26,251 bases of DNA from Didymodactylos carnosus (GCA_905250885.1 CAJNOQ010002109.1:1-26251), one strand, 5' to 3'. Shown: positions 1 to 12,148, numbered from the stretch's first letter. Numbers and translations: made by a program. The notes: a model not told the origin generated them from the letters alone.

Positions 1-247
1 TTTAGTTTTTCATATTACCCCAACATTTCGCTTTCCGATACTGAAAACCGCACCTTTTTAGCTGCTTCTTAGAAAAAGTTATCAAAGAAATGGCCGTGCT
101 TCTTCTTTTTTGAAATGGATAGTAGTTTGTAAAAAAATGAGAAAATCTAGCGAATCTGTCCTTAACAGCTGTTTTGCCGTCAGAATCCTTCGTCTTAATA
201 AAGCTATTAGCACCAAAAGAAAAGTCAATGTGTAATATATTATTGTC

Positions 248-350
248 TCAATGTAAAACTGATGCAGCTATATGTAATTTCGTTGTTTATTTAAATAATT
301 ATTTAAATAAACAACGAAATTACATATAGCTGCATCAATTATTACATTGA
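248..350. repeat. Large near-perfect palindrome
   Basis: Bases 260-337 form a perfect 78-base palindrome (39-base arms, dyad centre between 298 and 299, central aatt). The symmetry continues imperfectly to 248-350 after a mismatch at 259/338 and a small indel. There is essentially no loop, so the single strand would form a long hairpin and the duplex could extrude a cruciform. It lies in the intron or flank upstream of the first visible LRR exon. It may be a foldback/MITE remnant; no target-site duplication was recognised. Confidence 0.93.
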
Positions 351-420
351 TTCAAAAATGGTTGCCCTTAAGTACTATTAATATTGACATTATTGTCTAT
401 TTCTATATGAACTCTAATAG

Positions 421-2635
421 GATGTGGGATCACCGATCGAGTTGGAACGTATCTTGGAGAAATTTGCAACGTATGTTCGTCGACAGAGGCTATGGATAAC
501 TCGTTAAATATTCATTTTTTCTTTAGCATAAAAAGCTCTCAGTTCTTAATTTAAGTGGAAATGACTTAGAAGAGAAAGCCCTTATCGATATTGGAACATC
601 GCTTAGTATGTATTGATTCGAATGATGTGGCTTTCTGTGTATTTACACACAATTTCTTTAGCTACCAACTATAATCTTACGAAACTGAATCTAAGCTGGA
701 ATAAAATTAGAGGCAAAGGTTCTGTAGCATTACTACGAGCATTTGAAGTAAGTTGAAAGTGTATTTCTAATACTGGTGTTAAGATATTTTATCTTGAGGT
801 TAATACCGGTGTAAAAGATCTTAATTTATCATGGAATGGTCTCGGTTACGATGGATGTGTGGCTCTTCGACGAATTTTTAGAATTAATGGGACAATAACA
901 CGTATAGATATAACTAATAATAATATTGAATGGAAAGGGGCTAAACTTATTGCTCAAGGTTTAGCTAAAAATTCAACATTAGAAACCTTACTGGTATACA
1001 ACTAGCTAATATATACATTAAAAATATCTATACTGTTGTTATTTTGAGTATTTTAGCTTGCTTTTAATCCATTGACGACACATGGTGTTCATTCCATTAT
1101 TCGGGCTGTAAACTCAAAAGAATGTACACTATCTTTGTTAAATTTATCTGTAAGATAGTTTTGTGAAAAAATTTGTAAATTTTTTTAAGAAATGTATTTA
1201 CAGGGTCTCAACGTCTATTCTCAAACTGTTCGACTGGCAGAAAAAATAGCCATGCGTCGACGATTCGTACTGAAATATGATTTTGAAGTTGACGTACACG
1301 ATACTTATGGAACAGGCAATCCCACACTAAAACCCGATTCACTTCGAAAAATCATTAATCATATTGATAATCGAAATTGGCGAACAATAGAATATTTTCG
1401 AATTATGGATAAACCAAAACAAAATAAAATTGACAATGAAAATATACCAACTAATATAATGGTAATTTGTACATCTTGTTAGTATTATGTTAAATGAATG
1501 TAAATTAACAATATAGTTATTTTCTTTTAGAAAACTGGTGTTCAATTAAAAAGTTACGAAATACGCGATGTAACGAGACGATTTACGGAGCATATAGTCG
1601 AAGAACTGACTTATAAGGATCTTAATAAAATTCTCAATAAACAAAAACTACAAGAACGAATAGAACGAAACAAACACGAAAATATGAAAAAAGCCTTAAA
1701 AAGGAAAAATTTGAAAATTTTACAAAGTGCAAATGAACATTTTCCAGAGATTCCAATTAGTAAGTTAAAGTATAGTTCTCTATTACGACATAGGAGTGTC
1801 ATAGTTATCATTATTTTTCAGTTGCCTTTGTGTTCCCCATGAATTACCCTTAAAAGCAAGGGGAAAGGGACTCAGAAGGAGCTCAAGACTAACTGCGAAA
1901 GTAACGATAGTGACTAAACGCCTCCCCAGAATAGAAGGCCATCCGTGAGACATTTCTTTAAAATCCATATTAGAAGTCCATGGCTGATGATGCCATTTTT
2001 TACAAAAATTCTTCAACATTTGACTTTTAAAATATCTTCAAATTATGCATGTTTTCAACATTTTGTTGGCTCTCGAAAATTTTGCAGTAGGAACTGATGT
2101 TTGAAGTGGAGCGTATGATCCATCTTCGTTATTATTCCTTCTATCGAATAACTTGTCAGCCAACTTTTGCCAATACTTGAGAAAATTTTTCTTTCCACAA
2201 AACCGCGTCTTGAGAAAACTTCTTGTCTGCAAGATTCGCTCGAGTTCTATGATTCAGAACTGTTCAAATAATATCTGAACATCGAACATAGGATAGTGTA
2301 GTTGATTCTTTCATCGAGACCGACTACATCATCCTCGAATCGATAGAAACGAGACCAACTATATTTGCACTCATGATTGGTGTGGATGAATCGGGATGTC
2401 TGCAGCTTCAAGAAGAAGAAGAAAATTGTTAGATTAATTGTTTTTGTAACCAGTTACCATTACAAGAGAAACAGTAACTCGCCAACACTAAGTTTTCAAC
2501 TTGACAACCTAACAATAACTTGCTACCCCCTTCTGATAGATTCAAATGTTGTTTTTATTTCTAGTTAGCAAACAAGAACAACACGCAGAAGCAATTAAAC
2601 GATTGGCCATACCAAAAACATACCATAATGACTGA
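421..2635 (+). CDS. Leucine-rich-repeat protein, LRRC74-like, 3' part (8 exons visible)
   Basis: Exons read from sequence: 421-470, 527-605, 662-747, 799-993, 1057-1149, 1204-1461, 1531-1759, 2565-2635. The joined frame stays open for 352 residues, then TGA. It holds about five ribonuclease-inhibitor-type LRRs of roughly 28 residues, each opening with a motif such as LNLSGNDL, LNLSWNKI, LNLSWNGL, IDITNNNI or LLLAFNPL. These are followed by a non-LRR region (Y-D-F-E-V-D-V) and a Lys/Arg-rich, probably helical C-terminus. Family knowledge: this layout resembles LRRC74/LRRC34-type proteins, which are putative protein-interaction scaffolds of unclear function. The first visible exon starts at an acceptor (AG 419-420) with an in-frame stop just upstream, so earlier exons lie outside the window or were lost. 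Introns are 51-69 bases except the last, which is 805 bases. AATAAA at 2712 fits as the polyadenylation signal. LRR identity is firm; the LRRC74 assignment is moderate. Confidence 0.82.
1822..2564. other. Extra sequence inside the last LRR-gene intron
   Basis: The intron starting at 1760 has a good acceptor at 1820-1821 (T-rich tract plus CAG), which would give a 62-base intron like its neighbours. Using it leads to a TAA stop after about ten codons. The second acceptor at 2563-2564 leads to 22 more coherent codons rich in Q, E, A and K. The intervening 740 bases are less AT-rich than the other introns and carry short ORFs on both strands that match nothing I recognise. An old mobile-element insertion at the intron/exon boundary is likely, but no terminal repeats were seen. 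Confidence 0.45.
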
Positions 2636-2711
2636 TGTGAGGATAAACCACAGTTGGTTGTAAGTGGTTCTTACTTTCGTGTTACAAGACCTATTCTCGA
2701 AGTTTTTATAC

Positions 2712-2717
2712 AATAAA
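2712..2717 (+). terminator. Polyadenylation signal AATAAA
   Basis: Canonical AATAAA about 77 bases after the LRR gene's stop codon, with a second AATAAA-containing stretch about 20 bases further on. It suits the 3' end of that transcript. Confidence 0.5.
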
Positions 2718-4347
2718 ATCAAAAAGTGTTAATAAAATTTTTATGTAAAACAAACTTACTATGCGAAAAAGTCGAGCTATTGTTATAAGAGACTCATTTT
2801 ATCGACTAAAAATTTAGTTTCTCAAATTTTGACTTAAAATGTGTGCGCTAATATGACACATCCATGAACTGTGCAAATTTTCATCTTTTTGTACATGAGA
2901 CAGTCTTATTTTGTTAAATATTGTTCTAGATTAAGAATAAGAGCATTCAATTCTTACAATATTGAAAACCTTTCTCACTCTATTTTAAACGCCGAGCATG
3001 ACAAGCTTGATCATTTCAAACGCTGTGTTCGAAAGCGTTGACGACGTCATTATGCAGAACACTAATGTAACTTTTTATTTATCAGTTAAGAGGAGAATTC
3101 ATCAATGAAAAAATTCTAGTCTATTGCACAAACTAGGGTATGGATTTTTATAGATCACCAAAAATGTTAGTTTTGATCACTAAATTTTATTCTATCGAAA
3201 TGATCACTAATAATAATACTTTTGATCACCAAATTATTTAATAAAACAAATAAATTACAAGAAAAAACAGGTAGAAGAAGAATTTAATCAAAAGAATCAG
3301 AAAGTTCACAAGAAATTTAATTAATTAACACAAGATGATTACCAAAAAATAATATTTACAAACTTTATGGAAACAAAGTTGTTCGAAAAACATCCTGTCG
3401 ATTTTCTTCTAAGATCATGACATTCAGAACTTTTTAACAACTCTCTCACAAGAACTTACATATTAGAATTCTACTAACATTTTGTTTAGATTTATTTCTT
3501 ACGAATCTTGAGTATATCTGATTTCATTACGATTCTATCGAATTTTAATATGATTCTAAAAACCCTAATGAAATCTTAGTAGAAAATTGGTAGGATATGT
3601 CTAGGATTCTGTAAGAAAATTGATAGGTCTCTTACTTTCAAAATTCATCATAAATCGAACCATCTAATTTAATTCAAACCTTATCTTGTACATGGTATAA
3701 CCATGAAATAATTGTTTATCAATCTATGATCAAAAAATATTAAACGTCTGATATATTTTGTCAATAAACTGTAGACAATATTTTTTGTAAAGTCAACAAA
3801 ATATCATTACAAATTGTTGTTCGACTTCTGATTTATTGACACAAATGTCAAAGTGTTCTTTGATTATTAGTCAATATTGACGGCATTTTTCTTATGTTTT
3901 TTTTCATACTGATAAGAATATTATAAACATTAAACATTTAACAATAATATATTTGAAACAACAAATTTTATTTACTAGTTTTATTTAACAGGAAAAACAT
4001 TATACTATTAGTGAATATTTTTAACAAGCTTTTACAAATTACATTTTTAATCAACCGGATACCATAATAATCGGCAGAGTATATTCACAATGTTACTCTA
4101 GTTAAATAAAAATAACTGAAAATAAATAAAATAAAAAATATGTATTACAAAAAACAAAAGAAAAAACGTAAAAAAAATTTCCCACAGTAAAATTATTATC
4201 ACTGGTAATAAAAAAATTAGTCTAATTTCATATTTACAACGAAAAATCAACATAATTATTTATTCTTAATCGGAAGTTATACATAAAGAGTCTATGTATA
4301 CATAAACCATTCATCGGAAGAAACAATAAATTACTTATTCTCTATTT
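2718..4347. other. AT-rich intergenic spacer between convergent genes
   Basis: No coding exon was recognised on either strand. It holds the probable 3' UTRs of the LRR gene (plus) and the CHP1-like gene (minus; a minus-strand AATAAA lies at 4259-4264). Around 3150-3235 the motif ttgatcac followed by c/t and aaa recurs three or four times at irregular spacing. Confidence 0.6.
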
Positions 4348-5420
4348 TTAACTTAAAAATTTCATCGACATTTTTTCATCTACATCAATTCGTTGTAATG
4401 TTTCACAAAATTCTTCGAATGTAATTGATAAATCGCCATCACTATCCTGTTCGATAGAAGAAGAAAAAATAATAAAAGAAAAAATATCAAAAATTCAAAT
4501 TGACATGTTAAAATAGCTTACCAATTCTCCGATTGTATGATCAGCTATTGTTGCAATTTGTTCATCATGAATATTTCCACCAACCTATAAAAAAAAAGTG
4601 TATAAATATTCATTCTCATCAAATTAATTAAATTCAAAAAAACAACAAATTAAACATATACAAATACCATCATTTTCAATATTTCAAGTAATTCATTTCG
4701 ATCAATCTTACTGTCATGATTTCGATCATACATCTAGATAATAAAAACAAAATTTTATTTAATAAAATAAATTCTTCTAATTTCTTTCTTACACTAAATA
4801 AAAATCTTAATTTTTTCTCTTTTGTATTATATTGTGTATTGGCTTTACCACGTCGAAATCTTGCCAACATTCTAACAAATTGTTGAAAATCAATTTTATT
4901 TGCTTCGCCTAAATGTATAAATAAACAAGAGAAAAAAAAGAAAAATCAAGTGTAATTCAATCTTTTATATAGGTATACCATGATCTTGTATGATAACATC
5001 AACTAATCGTTCTCCAAGTGGATTAATACTAACTTCCGGAATGGACATTAAACTTTCTCGCGTTAAATAACCATCGACTCCTTGTTTTTCTAATGCTTTA
5101 AAACGTCCATAAAGTCGTTGAACTTGTTTGGATGTAAAACCTATAAACAAAAAAATACCAAAGAAACACTCCTCTAAGCCAAAGAAGACAATTATAAAAT
5201 GTCAGAAATTATGATTTAAATTTTAAAAATATAAGTATTATACGGGATATTCTCGTTTCGTCGACAAATTAGACACTTCAAAGAATTTCAAAGGCGGGAG
5301 AAGCGGTGCGAGAGTGATTTATCGATGAAACAAAATATAGTCTGCATTATACATACCTGTTTCTTCACATATATCTCGAACAATATCTTGTTCCAATAGT
5401 ACAGTTTGATTCGAACCCAT
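4348..5420 (-). CDS. chp1: Calcineurin B homologous protein (CHP1-like), complete
   Basis: Six minus-strand exons: 5420-5357, 5140-4979, 4908-4793, 4733-4668, 4584-4522, 4446-4348. Phases agree throughout, giving 189 residues (human CHP1 has 195). It is an EF-hand protein that in animals binds plasma-membrane Na+/H+ exchangers and influences vesicle traffic and calcineurin. The N-terminus MGSNQT has Gly2 and a Thr at position 6, compatible with N-myristoylation. EF1 (around residues 45-55) and EF2 are degenerate. EF3 (D117 to E128) and EF4 (D158 to E169) keep the canonical Asp/Asn/Ser and terminal Glu ligands, the CHP pattern of two calcium-binding hands. SINPLGERLV and the ending DEKMSMKFLS align with CHP1 INPLGDR and the terminal MSIRFLH. 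Calcineurin B is the nearest alternative, but the CHP-type N- and C-terminal signatures favour CHP. A polypyrimidine/AG site lies 20 bases upstream of the ATG. Confidence 0.92.
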
Positions 5421-5442
5421 TGCTCTTTTTTTTAATTCATCT

Positions 5443-8432
5443 AAAATACTATATAATTTATAAATATCTTCCGTAGAATATCAAACATTGTTTTATTTTC
5501 CGTGAAATTAACTTAATAGTCATTTCAGATTATAGAATTTGATTGATTCCTACTTGTATTCCAACTTTTCTCGTGTATATTTTACCTGCCATCATTTTCT
5601 TCTCTCTCTTTCTCTCTTTCTCTGCAGCTACACAAATGATTATAATCATACGAAATGGTGGGCTTTCTCTCATACCAGACGTATATTAACATTACAGTTC
5701 TTAAAAAACGATTTGCACAGTTGTTTTTCTCATATACAGGATGTTCGCTGTATTATGACATATCAATCTTTTTCTTCTTCCATGCCAATGTTTCTTTTTT
5801 CTATATTTGGCAAGAAAAATCTTGAAGTATATGTACAGGTGAAGACGTGATGGTTATCAATCATGAAACATTTTCTTCTTTCTGGATATTGAGTACCACT
5901 CATTCTTCAACTTAATCTTACCTAACTTTAGAAGTCAATAACATATTATTGTCTCATATAAAATAAATGTAGGTGGCGGTATACAAGATGACATTTATTG
6001 AAGAAGATTGTCCTGTTACACGATGAATTTTATAACGGGTGAAATTATTTCAATTTTAAAAATCGACAAGAAAAAAGTGATATATTCACATGATATTCAA
6101 TGTTCTTGTTTTTACTAACCCATTTAGGTTTAGTAGATTAAGATAAAAATCATCGGTAATCGATAAAATATTCTCATCTAAAGTATGTTTTGAATATAAA
6201 TAGTAAATATAATATAATAAAAACAGTTTTAAAATTCTTTATTGACAACTCGAAAATGTAATCAATTGGATTTATGAATGCACTACAACCACATGTTGAT
6301 AATATAATTGTGTCGTATTTGTTCTCGTATATTAAACATCATCTCTAATTTCATGAAATTTCTCTAATTTACAGAAATTATGAAAATCAGATGTGATAGT
6401 TAAAAGAAATCTTATAAAAAAAATTATAATAGAACGGACAGACACTCTAAAAGCGTACTGGACGTATGAAATTCTTATTTTAAGAGTTTGAAAAGATCTT
6501 GATAATTTCTTTTTCGGTCCAAATCTTATAGTAAAACATTCTTATTCCTAGAAGATTTTTTGAAGACACAGTATCCTTTCAAAATCTCGATCTTATATAC
6601 GATTGAATCTTTAAGATTAAACTTTTTATTTGATATTCATAGAATGGATGGATGTCTACATTGTGATACATGCAATATGAGAAAATTTTATTTTTTGAGT
6701 ATATAACAGATCTCCGTATGGACTCCATACGGAAAATTTATACTATTTCCATAACTCAAAAACTTTTAGTCCATACGGAGAGAAAAGAAGTTCAATAATC
6801 AACCGAGAAAAAGTGGTTGTTTTTCTTTACAAGATATGTGATACAACATACGTCACATTCATCCGAAATTCATTGCTAGTCTAAAGCTAACTGACGTAAC
6901 ATTTTTCTCGTTCATACCATTGTATTGTGATTTTTATCAACAAGTGTACACACATGAAGACGGATCTCTGTTTGAACGGGCTGTTAACATCATGCCGAAT
7001 GGCCGTAGTTGAAAAGTACGTTTATCGTTTATATCTATTTTTTAATAAATATAAAATTATCTTGAAATAACAAGATTTCATCCAGATGAGGAAATATTAC
7101 TGTACATGATGATACTGGTGAACAATATTATTCGATGGAAAAGCGTTTCTACTAAACAACAAAAGATCACAATAATTATTTCTTTATCAAATTAGTTATA
7201 TTTTATTCGAAGTCTATTTGGTTAAATTTTATCTATCATAAATAAGAGAAATAGAATTTTGTTTATTCACTATTCTCGGCGATCGAAAGGGTCTCGTATT
7301 ATAAAACGTACTATAAAAGCAAGTACAAATATCAAGTAAATACAATTATTTGTAACAAAGAAAAAATGCAAGAACAACAGATATTTTTAATAGATTATCA
7401 TAAATATTATTTTGTTGCTATTCATTTTTTTCATTTCATTTTTTAGACACTAAGCTATTATCTATCTTTACTGTTTCAGAATCTACTGTATTAAATCTAA
7501 ACAAAAGAGATTGCTGTTTAACAGTCAACATGATATTCTTCTATTGATAAATTCATAACATTGTACTGGATCAATCTACATTAAAATGAGTGAGATAATT
7601 GTGTAAATGGATAACTGATTGTGTAGCGCTTACCGATTTCATGACTTCATTTTGGTGCATGTCAGTAATATCTTCGGCGTATGAATCAAATCTTCTATTA
7701 GCGGATTTAATGACAATGTTTTCTGTCAATTGTTGTTAATTACTTGGTTCTGATTATCAGATAATAAATGACTGATAACGCCGTAATGTGACAAATAGTC
7801 ATTTGATTTGGTTCACGTTGTTCGAGATGTTAGTTGACTATTCATCTGTGTCCGTTGATTACGAGACAGCGATAACGAATCCACGTTTAGATAAACTTCA
7901 ATGTCTCATAACCACATATTTAATACACAAACTACTTACATTTGTGTGTGATTATTAGCAGCATCAATTCTATCAACAACATTTTGTTTTTCACTAGATT
8001 ACTTATATGAGATTATGCCTTTTATATTTCACATCACATAATTGTGTCGTTTATCTAAAGGAAAAACCAAGTACGCCTAAATTTTGAAAAATTCTAGTTT
8101 TCTGTGAGAATATCGTGATTCCGAGCTACCGAAATAACTTGATCTCCATGTGTAACAAAAATAGAGTTCTTTGTTATGATGCGCCTAAAATGATGGAAAA
8201 GGGGACACGAATAAATATTCAGCATACTGTTTTAGAAGATAAAAAACATTATGGCATATACAAAAAACGGACATTGGACATTGTTCGAACATAAATGCGT
8301 AACAAATACATTTTCTAGAAACAGCAAATATCCTGTATTAAAAAAGAAGAGTTAATAAATAACAACACCAAAAAATAAAATTGCGTTTAAAACAGAAAAA
8401 TAACTGTACATTTTAACCGTAGGACATTCCAT
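5443..8432. other. Long AT-rich intergenic region
   Basis: About 3 kb between two minus-strand genes. The short ORFs here lack coding character and no exon chain could be built. It contains CT-rich low complexity near 5598-5625 and a small inverted-repeat cluster near 6712-6780. It must hold the promoter of the CHP1-like gene and the 3' UTR of the REP gene, but no motif is clear enough to mark. Confidence 0.55.
6712..6780. repeat. Short inverted-repeat cluster
   Basis: A 13-base segment at 6712-6724 (ctccgtatggact) recurs inverted at 6768-6780. The first copy also sits in a local 19-base palindrome (ccgtatgga, one central c, tccatacgg). A transcript here could fold into two alternative hairpins. 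Function is unknown; it may be the tip of an eroded foldback element. Confidence 0.75.
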
Positions 8433-11252
8433 TTAGGTTGAATCTGTTTGAGTTTCATTTTTTATAATCGTTTCATCCAAATGTTCTTGTACTACATTAG
8501 TATCATCATTTTTCGATTCATCATCAAATTTAGTTATAGAATTATTTTCTGTACTTTCACTCTCGATTATTATGTCATCTGGATCGGGTGCGCGTGGTAA
8601 AAATTCTTCTCCATTTTGACACACAATTGAGAAAATATTTTTTGCCTAAACGAAAAAAATATCTAAGACATTTTTTGTCTGATTATAGTCACAGTAAAAA
8701 AAATAATAACTTTTGTTGCGACTGAGCTCTATTATATTTTATTACTTCTTAGTCTTTCTAACAAATACAACCCTATACGTACAGTATCAATAACTTGATC
8801 AAAATGGATTGTTGCATCCGGACCATGAGTTAAAAAAAGATTTGGTATTTCCTGTTGTTCTGTCATATTCATGTTGTATGTATCGATTTGATCGTAAGTA
8901 AATTGTCCCAGAATATTTTCCCTAGTAAAATCATCTGTAGAATAAATTAAATAATGAAAACATCTTTAGCTGTTTAAAAGTACGCGTAATTGATACCTTT
9001 TGTTTTACTCAACAGTCTCTCAATAACTGAATCAAGACTAATATTTGATTGTTGTTCTTGGAAAATATATAACAGAACTTAAAATTAAGATATAGACATT
9101 AAGTATGTAACAAGAGAAAAAATTAATTTCTTTACTTACATAAATCTTCTGGTGCACAACCAGACGTATTGCCAGCTTCAATAACAGTTATACCCTGCTC
9201 ATTTGAATTATTCAGTCGTAAAAATGTAATCTAAACGTATGATGTTAATAGGAGTATGTACGACGGATAAAAATGCATAAAAACCAAACCTCTTCTTTAA
9301 CACTTGATTTTATAGAACGATTGGTGAATAAAACAGTTCGTTTAACAACTCTAAATAAAAGATAATAGTTGGTAATTCAACTAATTATGCAAAATTATGA
9401 CAATTCAGAATTTTTTTCGTTCAAGAAGAAACTAACCGGACTGTTAGTGCAAAACTTTGTACTTACTTCGTATTTGATTTGTCCAAATAATTCATTAAAA
9501 ACGCTTTGTTACAAATAACATGTTTTGAACGATAGTGATCGGATGATTCGGTAACAATACCGGTACAACTAAAGACAAAATAACTACAACTATTACAATA
9601 TATTGTCTTTTTTGCCTATAATTTCACCTATTCGTTTCTGAATCTATCGTGATTCCAGCCAATGGAAATCGTAAGTAATAATGACCGCCAAAGACAGCGC
9701 ATAAACTGAAAATATAATTAAAAAATGCGGACTAGAAAAAATTATTGTTTCTTCTTGGTTCTTACCGACAAAAACATTGTGACATTTCTCCAGTTCCATA
9801 CAATGGATACAAAAATGGTGAATTTCCGTAACGTCCAATAGAATTCAGAAAGCGTTTAGCGCCAACTAATCCCTGGTAATTAAAAAAGGATGTAAAAAGC
9901 AGGTTACGTTGACACTAATAAATCGAACACACTAACGAAAATACATACAGATTAATATACCTCTGTCGTTGTTGCTTGATTATCAACAATTGCTATCGAA
10001 GTCAAGATTAAACGTGATAGATTATCATCTAATTTTTGCTTCTTTAAAAAATCAATAAATGGGGTTTCTAATTCGTCTAAAATATAAAGAAAAAGAAGAT
10101 ACTATATTGGACTGCCTAGAAACGGTTTTTATGAGAAAATTTTCAGCTCTTTGATTGATTACAAAGACACTAGTTGAAATATAGTAAGAACTTCAAGATA
10201 TAATAGAAGAATAGAACAATATCGTTCTATATACCTTTTAATTCATCTTTTTTCTTGTCATAATTCAAACATAATGTCAACACTTTCATTAATAAACGTT
10301 TTTCCATAAGATTAATTTCATTCGTATTAAACACATCGGCACGTGAACATGGAACCTATGGATAAATATATTCGATTTTGTGGGGGAGAAAATTTTTTAT
10401 TTTTAACATACAGTTTCTAACTGTTCATTTTTTTCTCGCAATAGTCTTGATACAAGTTTAAATTCACAATATTTGCCAACGTTCGACTGTATTAACAAAT
10501 CAATAATTCCACCAGTTGAATAATATAACTACAGGTAAAAAATAAAGAGGAAACAATAATAATTCGTCTCTTTATGTTTACAGATTCTAATGTAATATAC
10601 TCACTTTTGGTGCAAGATCAATATTGTATTTTCGTGATTGTTTAAGTAAATCGTCAGCTGTGACAACAGACTTTTTAGGTTCTTCAGCAACTTCTTCTGT
10701 ATTCGTTGTTACTGTTTGCCTATAATGAATGAATGAGCTTAGAATAAGAGATAAAAATATCTTGAAAATAAACATACGGTATGTTCCATGTAAAACTGAT
10801 ATTGCGAAATATACACGATGGATCAATAATAGATAAAACGGTTTCATTTTCTTGTTGTTTGACTGAAGCTATTTTTGGCTAGAGAAAAAATAGCCAAAAA
10901 GTAATGTAAAATCATTAGAAAAGAATGAATACAAACCTCTTTTATCGGACATATTTTGGACCATTCGACTAAATTATTCAACGTAAACGACGTCCATTCT
11001 GAGCCATAATATTCATTTCTATAAATGTATAGAATATGCCATACTGTAATATGAAAACAAAAGTTACTTACGTATCAAGATGTAACACACTTTTTCCACA
11101 ACGTGCAAATGCTGCTGCCAAAATACTTTCTACCATACCTTTTGAAAAAATTAAAAATATTCATTAAAAATTTGTTCCATTTGTTTAGTAACATTTTTTA
11201 TCTTACCCGTGCCAATGACAATGACATCATACTCAGTTGGTAAACCTTCCAT
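8433..11252 (-). CDS. chm: Rab escort protein (REP/CHM), complete, 16 exons
   Basis: Exons, minus strand: 11252-11207, 11138-11072, 11018-10937, 10878-10778, 10719-10605, 10528-10412, 10355-10235, 10076-9961, 9872-9766, 9705-9628, 9568-9467, 9350-9290, 9230-9140, 9077-8997, 8934-8783, 8645-8433. They sum to 1650 bases in phase, 549 aa (human CHM 653; the acidic insert is much shorter here). REP presents newly made Rab GTPases to Rab geranylgeranyltransferase and delivers them to membranes. Visible signatures: dinucleotide-fold start DVIVIGTG (9-16), YYGSEW (41-46), YCEFK (157-161), CSRADVFN (179-186), then [13 protein letters not shown] (269-281) and SQCFCRLCAVFGG (286-298), the SCR3 block shared with Rab GDI. 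The C-terminal [11 protein letters not shown] (496-506) matches the REP tail motif, which GDI lacks, so REP rather than GDI is well supported. The tail is acidic and low in complexity. The exon starting at 9077 uses an AAG acceptor; the nearer AAG at 9056-9055 would create a stop. Confidence 0.95.
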
Positions 11253-11260
11253 TATTATCT

Positions 11261-12148
11261 AAACAAAACAAAAGTTAAAAAATATTTGCGAAAATCTGCC
11301 TAAAATTAATTCTTCTTCCGACTATCAAAAATATATGTGAAGGAGCAGAAACATAAAATATTCAGGGAGATCTTTGGAGGACACACGGTTTAGAAGAATT
11401 TGTGGTTGTATTTGAAAAGGCCACTTAACGCAAAAGATGAAACAACTTGTAAGTTGAACTTCTATCTCCTTCAAACAGATTAGTATTAGATCAATCGCAT
11501 AGTAAGAGACAAATACTTTGCTTTATTAGTCTCCCCGAGAGAATCTAAAATAAAATACACATGTATACACTGATTTAATGGTAAAGTGTATACTGTACAG
11601 AATTTGCACAGATCGTCTCAGTAAAATGTCATGGGCAATGCGGAGAAGGAAAAAACTTGTTTTCTTACTCTGTTTTTCTTCAGAAGGGCATTCAAATACA
11701 ATCAAGTCAAAAATCACAAGAAATCATCATCCTTTTATTTCTAACCTAAACTACTTCCATACGACTGTTTGTATGTATCCGACGAAGCGTAAAAAGTCAA
11801 AACAAAAATAAAATTAATGAAAAAAAGTCTTTAATCTGTTTACGAACTGGGTAGTTCAATGAAAAAGTTGATAGAAAAATTTGTTGTTCACTAGACGTCG
11901 CGTTTCAGCTAATGCTGTAATTTTTGATGCTATTAATCACTCTCTTCATGAATCATCCTCTGTATACAGTCATCACAAAATCACGAATTCAATTCGGCTT
12001 TTATCTCTTCGGTTTGTTTGCGACATCATGAGAGGTCTAAATTAACACCTAGATGTATCGTTTCCTCTTAATGGCATTTGGATGAACTTGTCTCGTTGTT
12101 CATTATGTATTTTTGTGATTTATAAGGAAATATTAATGCATTAATTGA
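11261..12148. other. Intergenic region upstream of the REP gene
   Basis: No supported gene. Two overlapping short ORFs on opposite strands (11526-11811) have no recognisable motif and look like chance. The REP promoter should be here, but no TATA or initiator is convincing. Confidence 0.5.

Noticed and set aside
3150-3240. Recurring ttgatcac motif, considered as a CRISPR-like or satellite array
   Set aside because: Only three or four short, irregularly spaced copies. CRISPR arrays are not expected in an animal nuclear genome, and no unit length is constant.
5539-5850. 103-codon plus-strand ORF
   Set aside because: Composition follows CT-rich low complexity, no domain is visible and there is no splice or start context, so it is taken as chance.
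9056-9077. Nearer acceptor (AAG) for the REP exon that starts at 9077
   Set aside because: Using it joins the preceding T to AA and makes a stop. The upstream acceptor gives an in-frame hydrophobic stretch that fits the family.
11526-11811. Overlapping 63- and 77-codon ORFs on opposite strands
   Set aside because: Neither has a recognisable motif, and the region lies in the expected promoter area of the REP gene.
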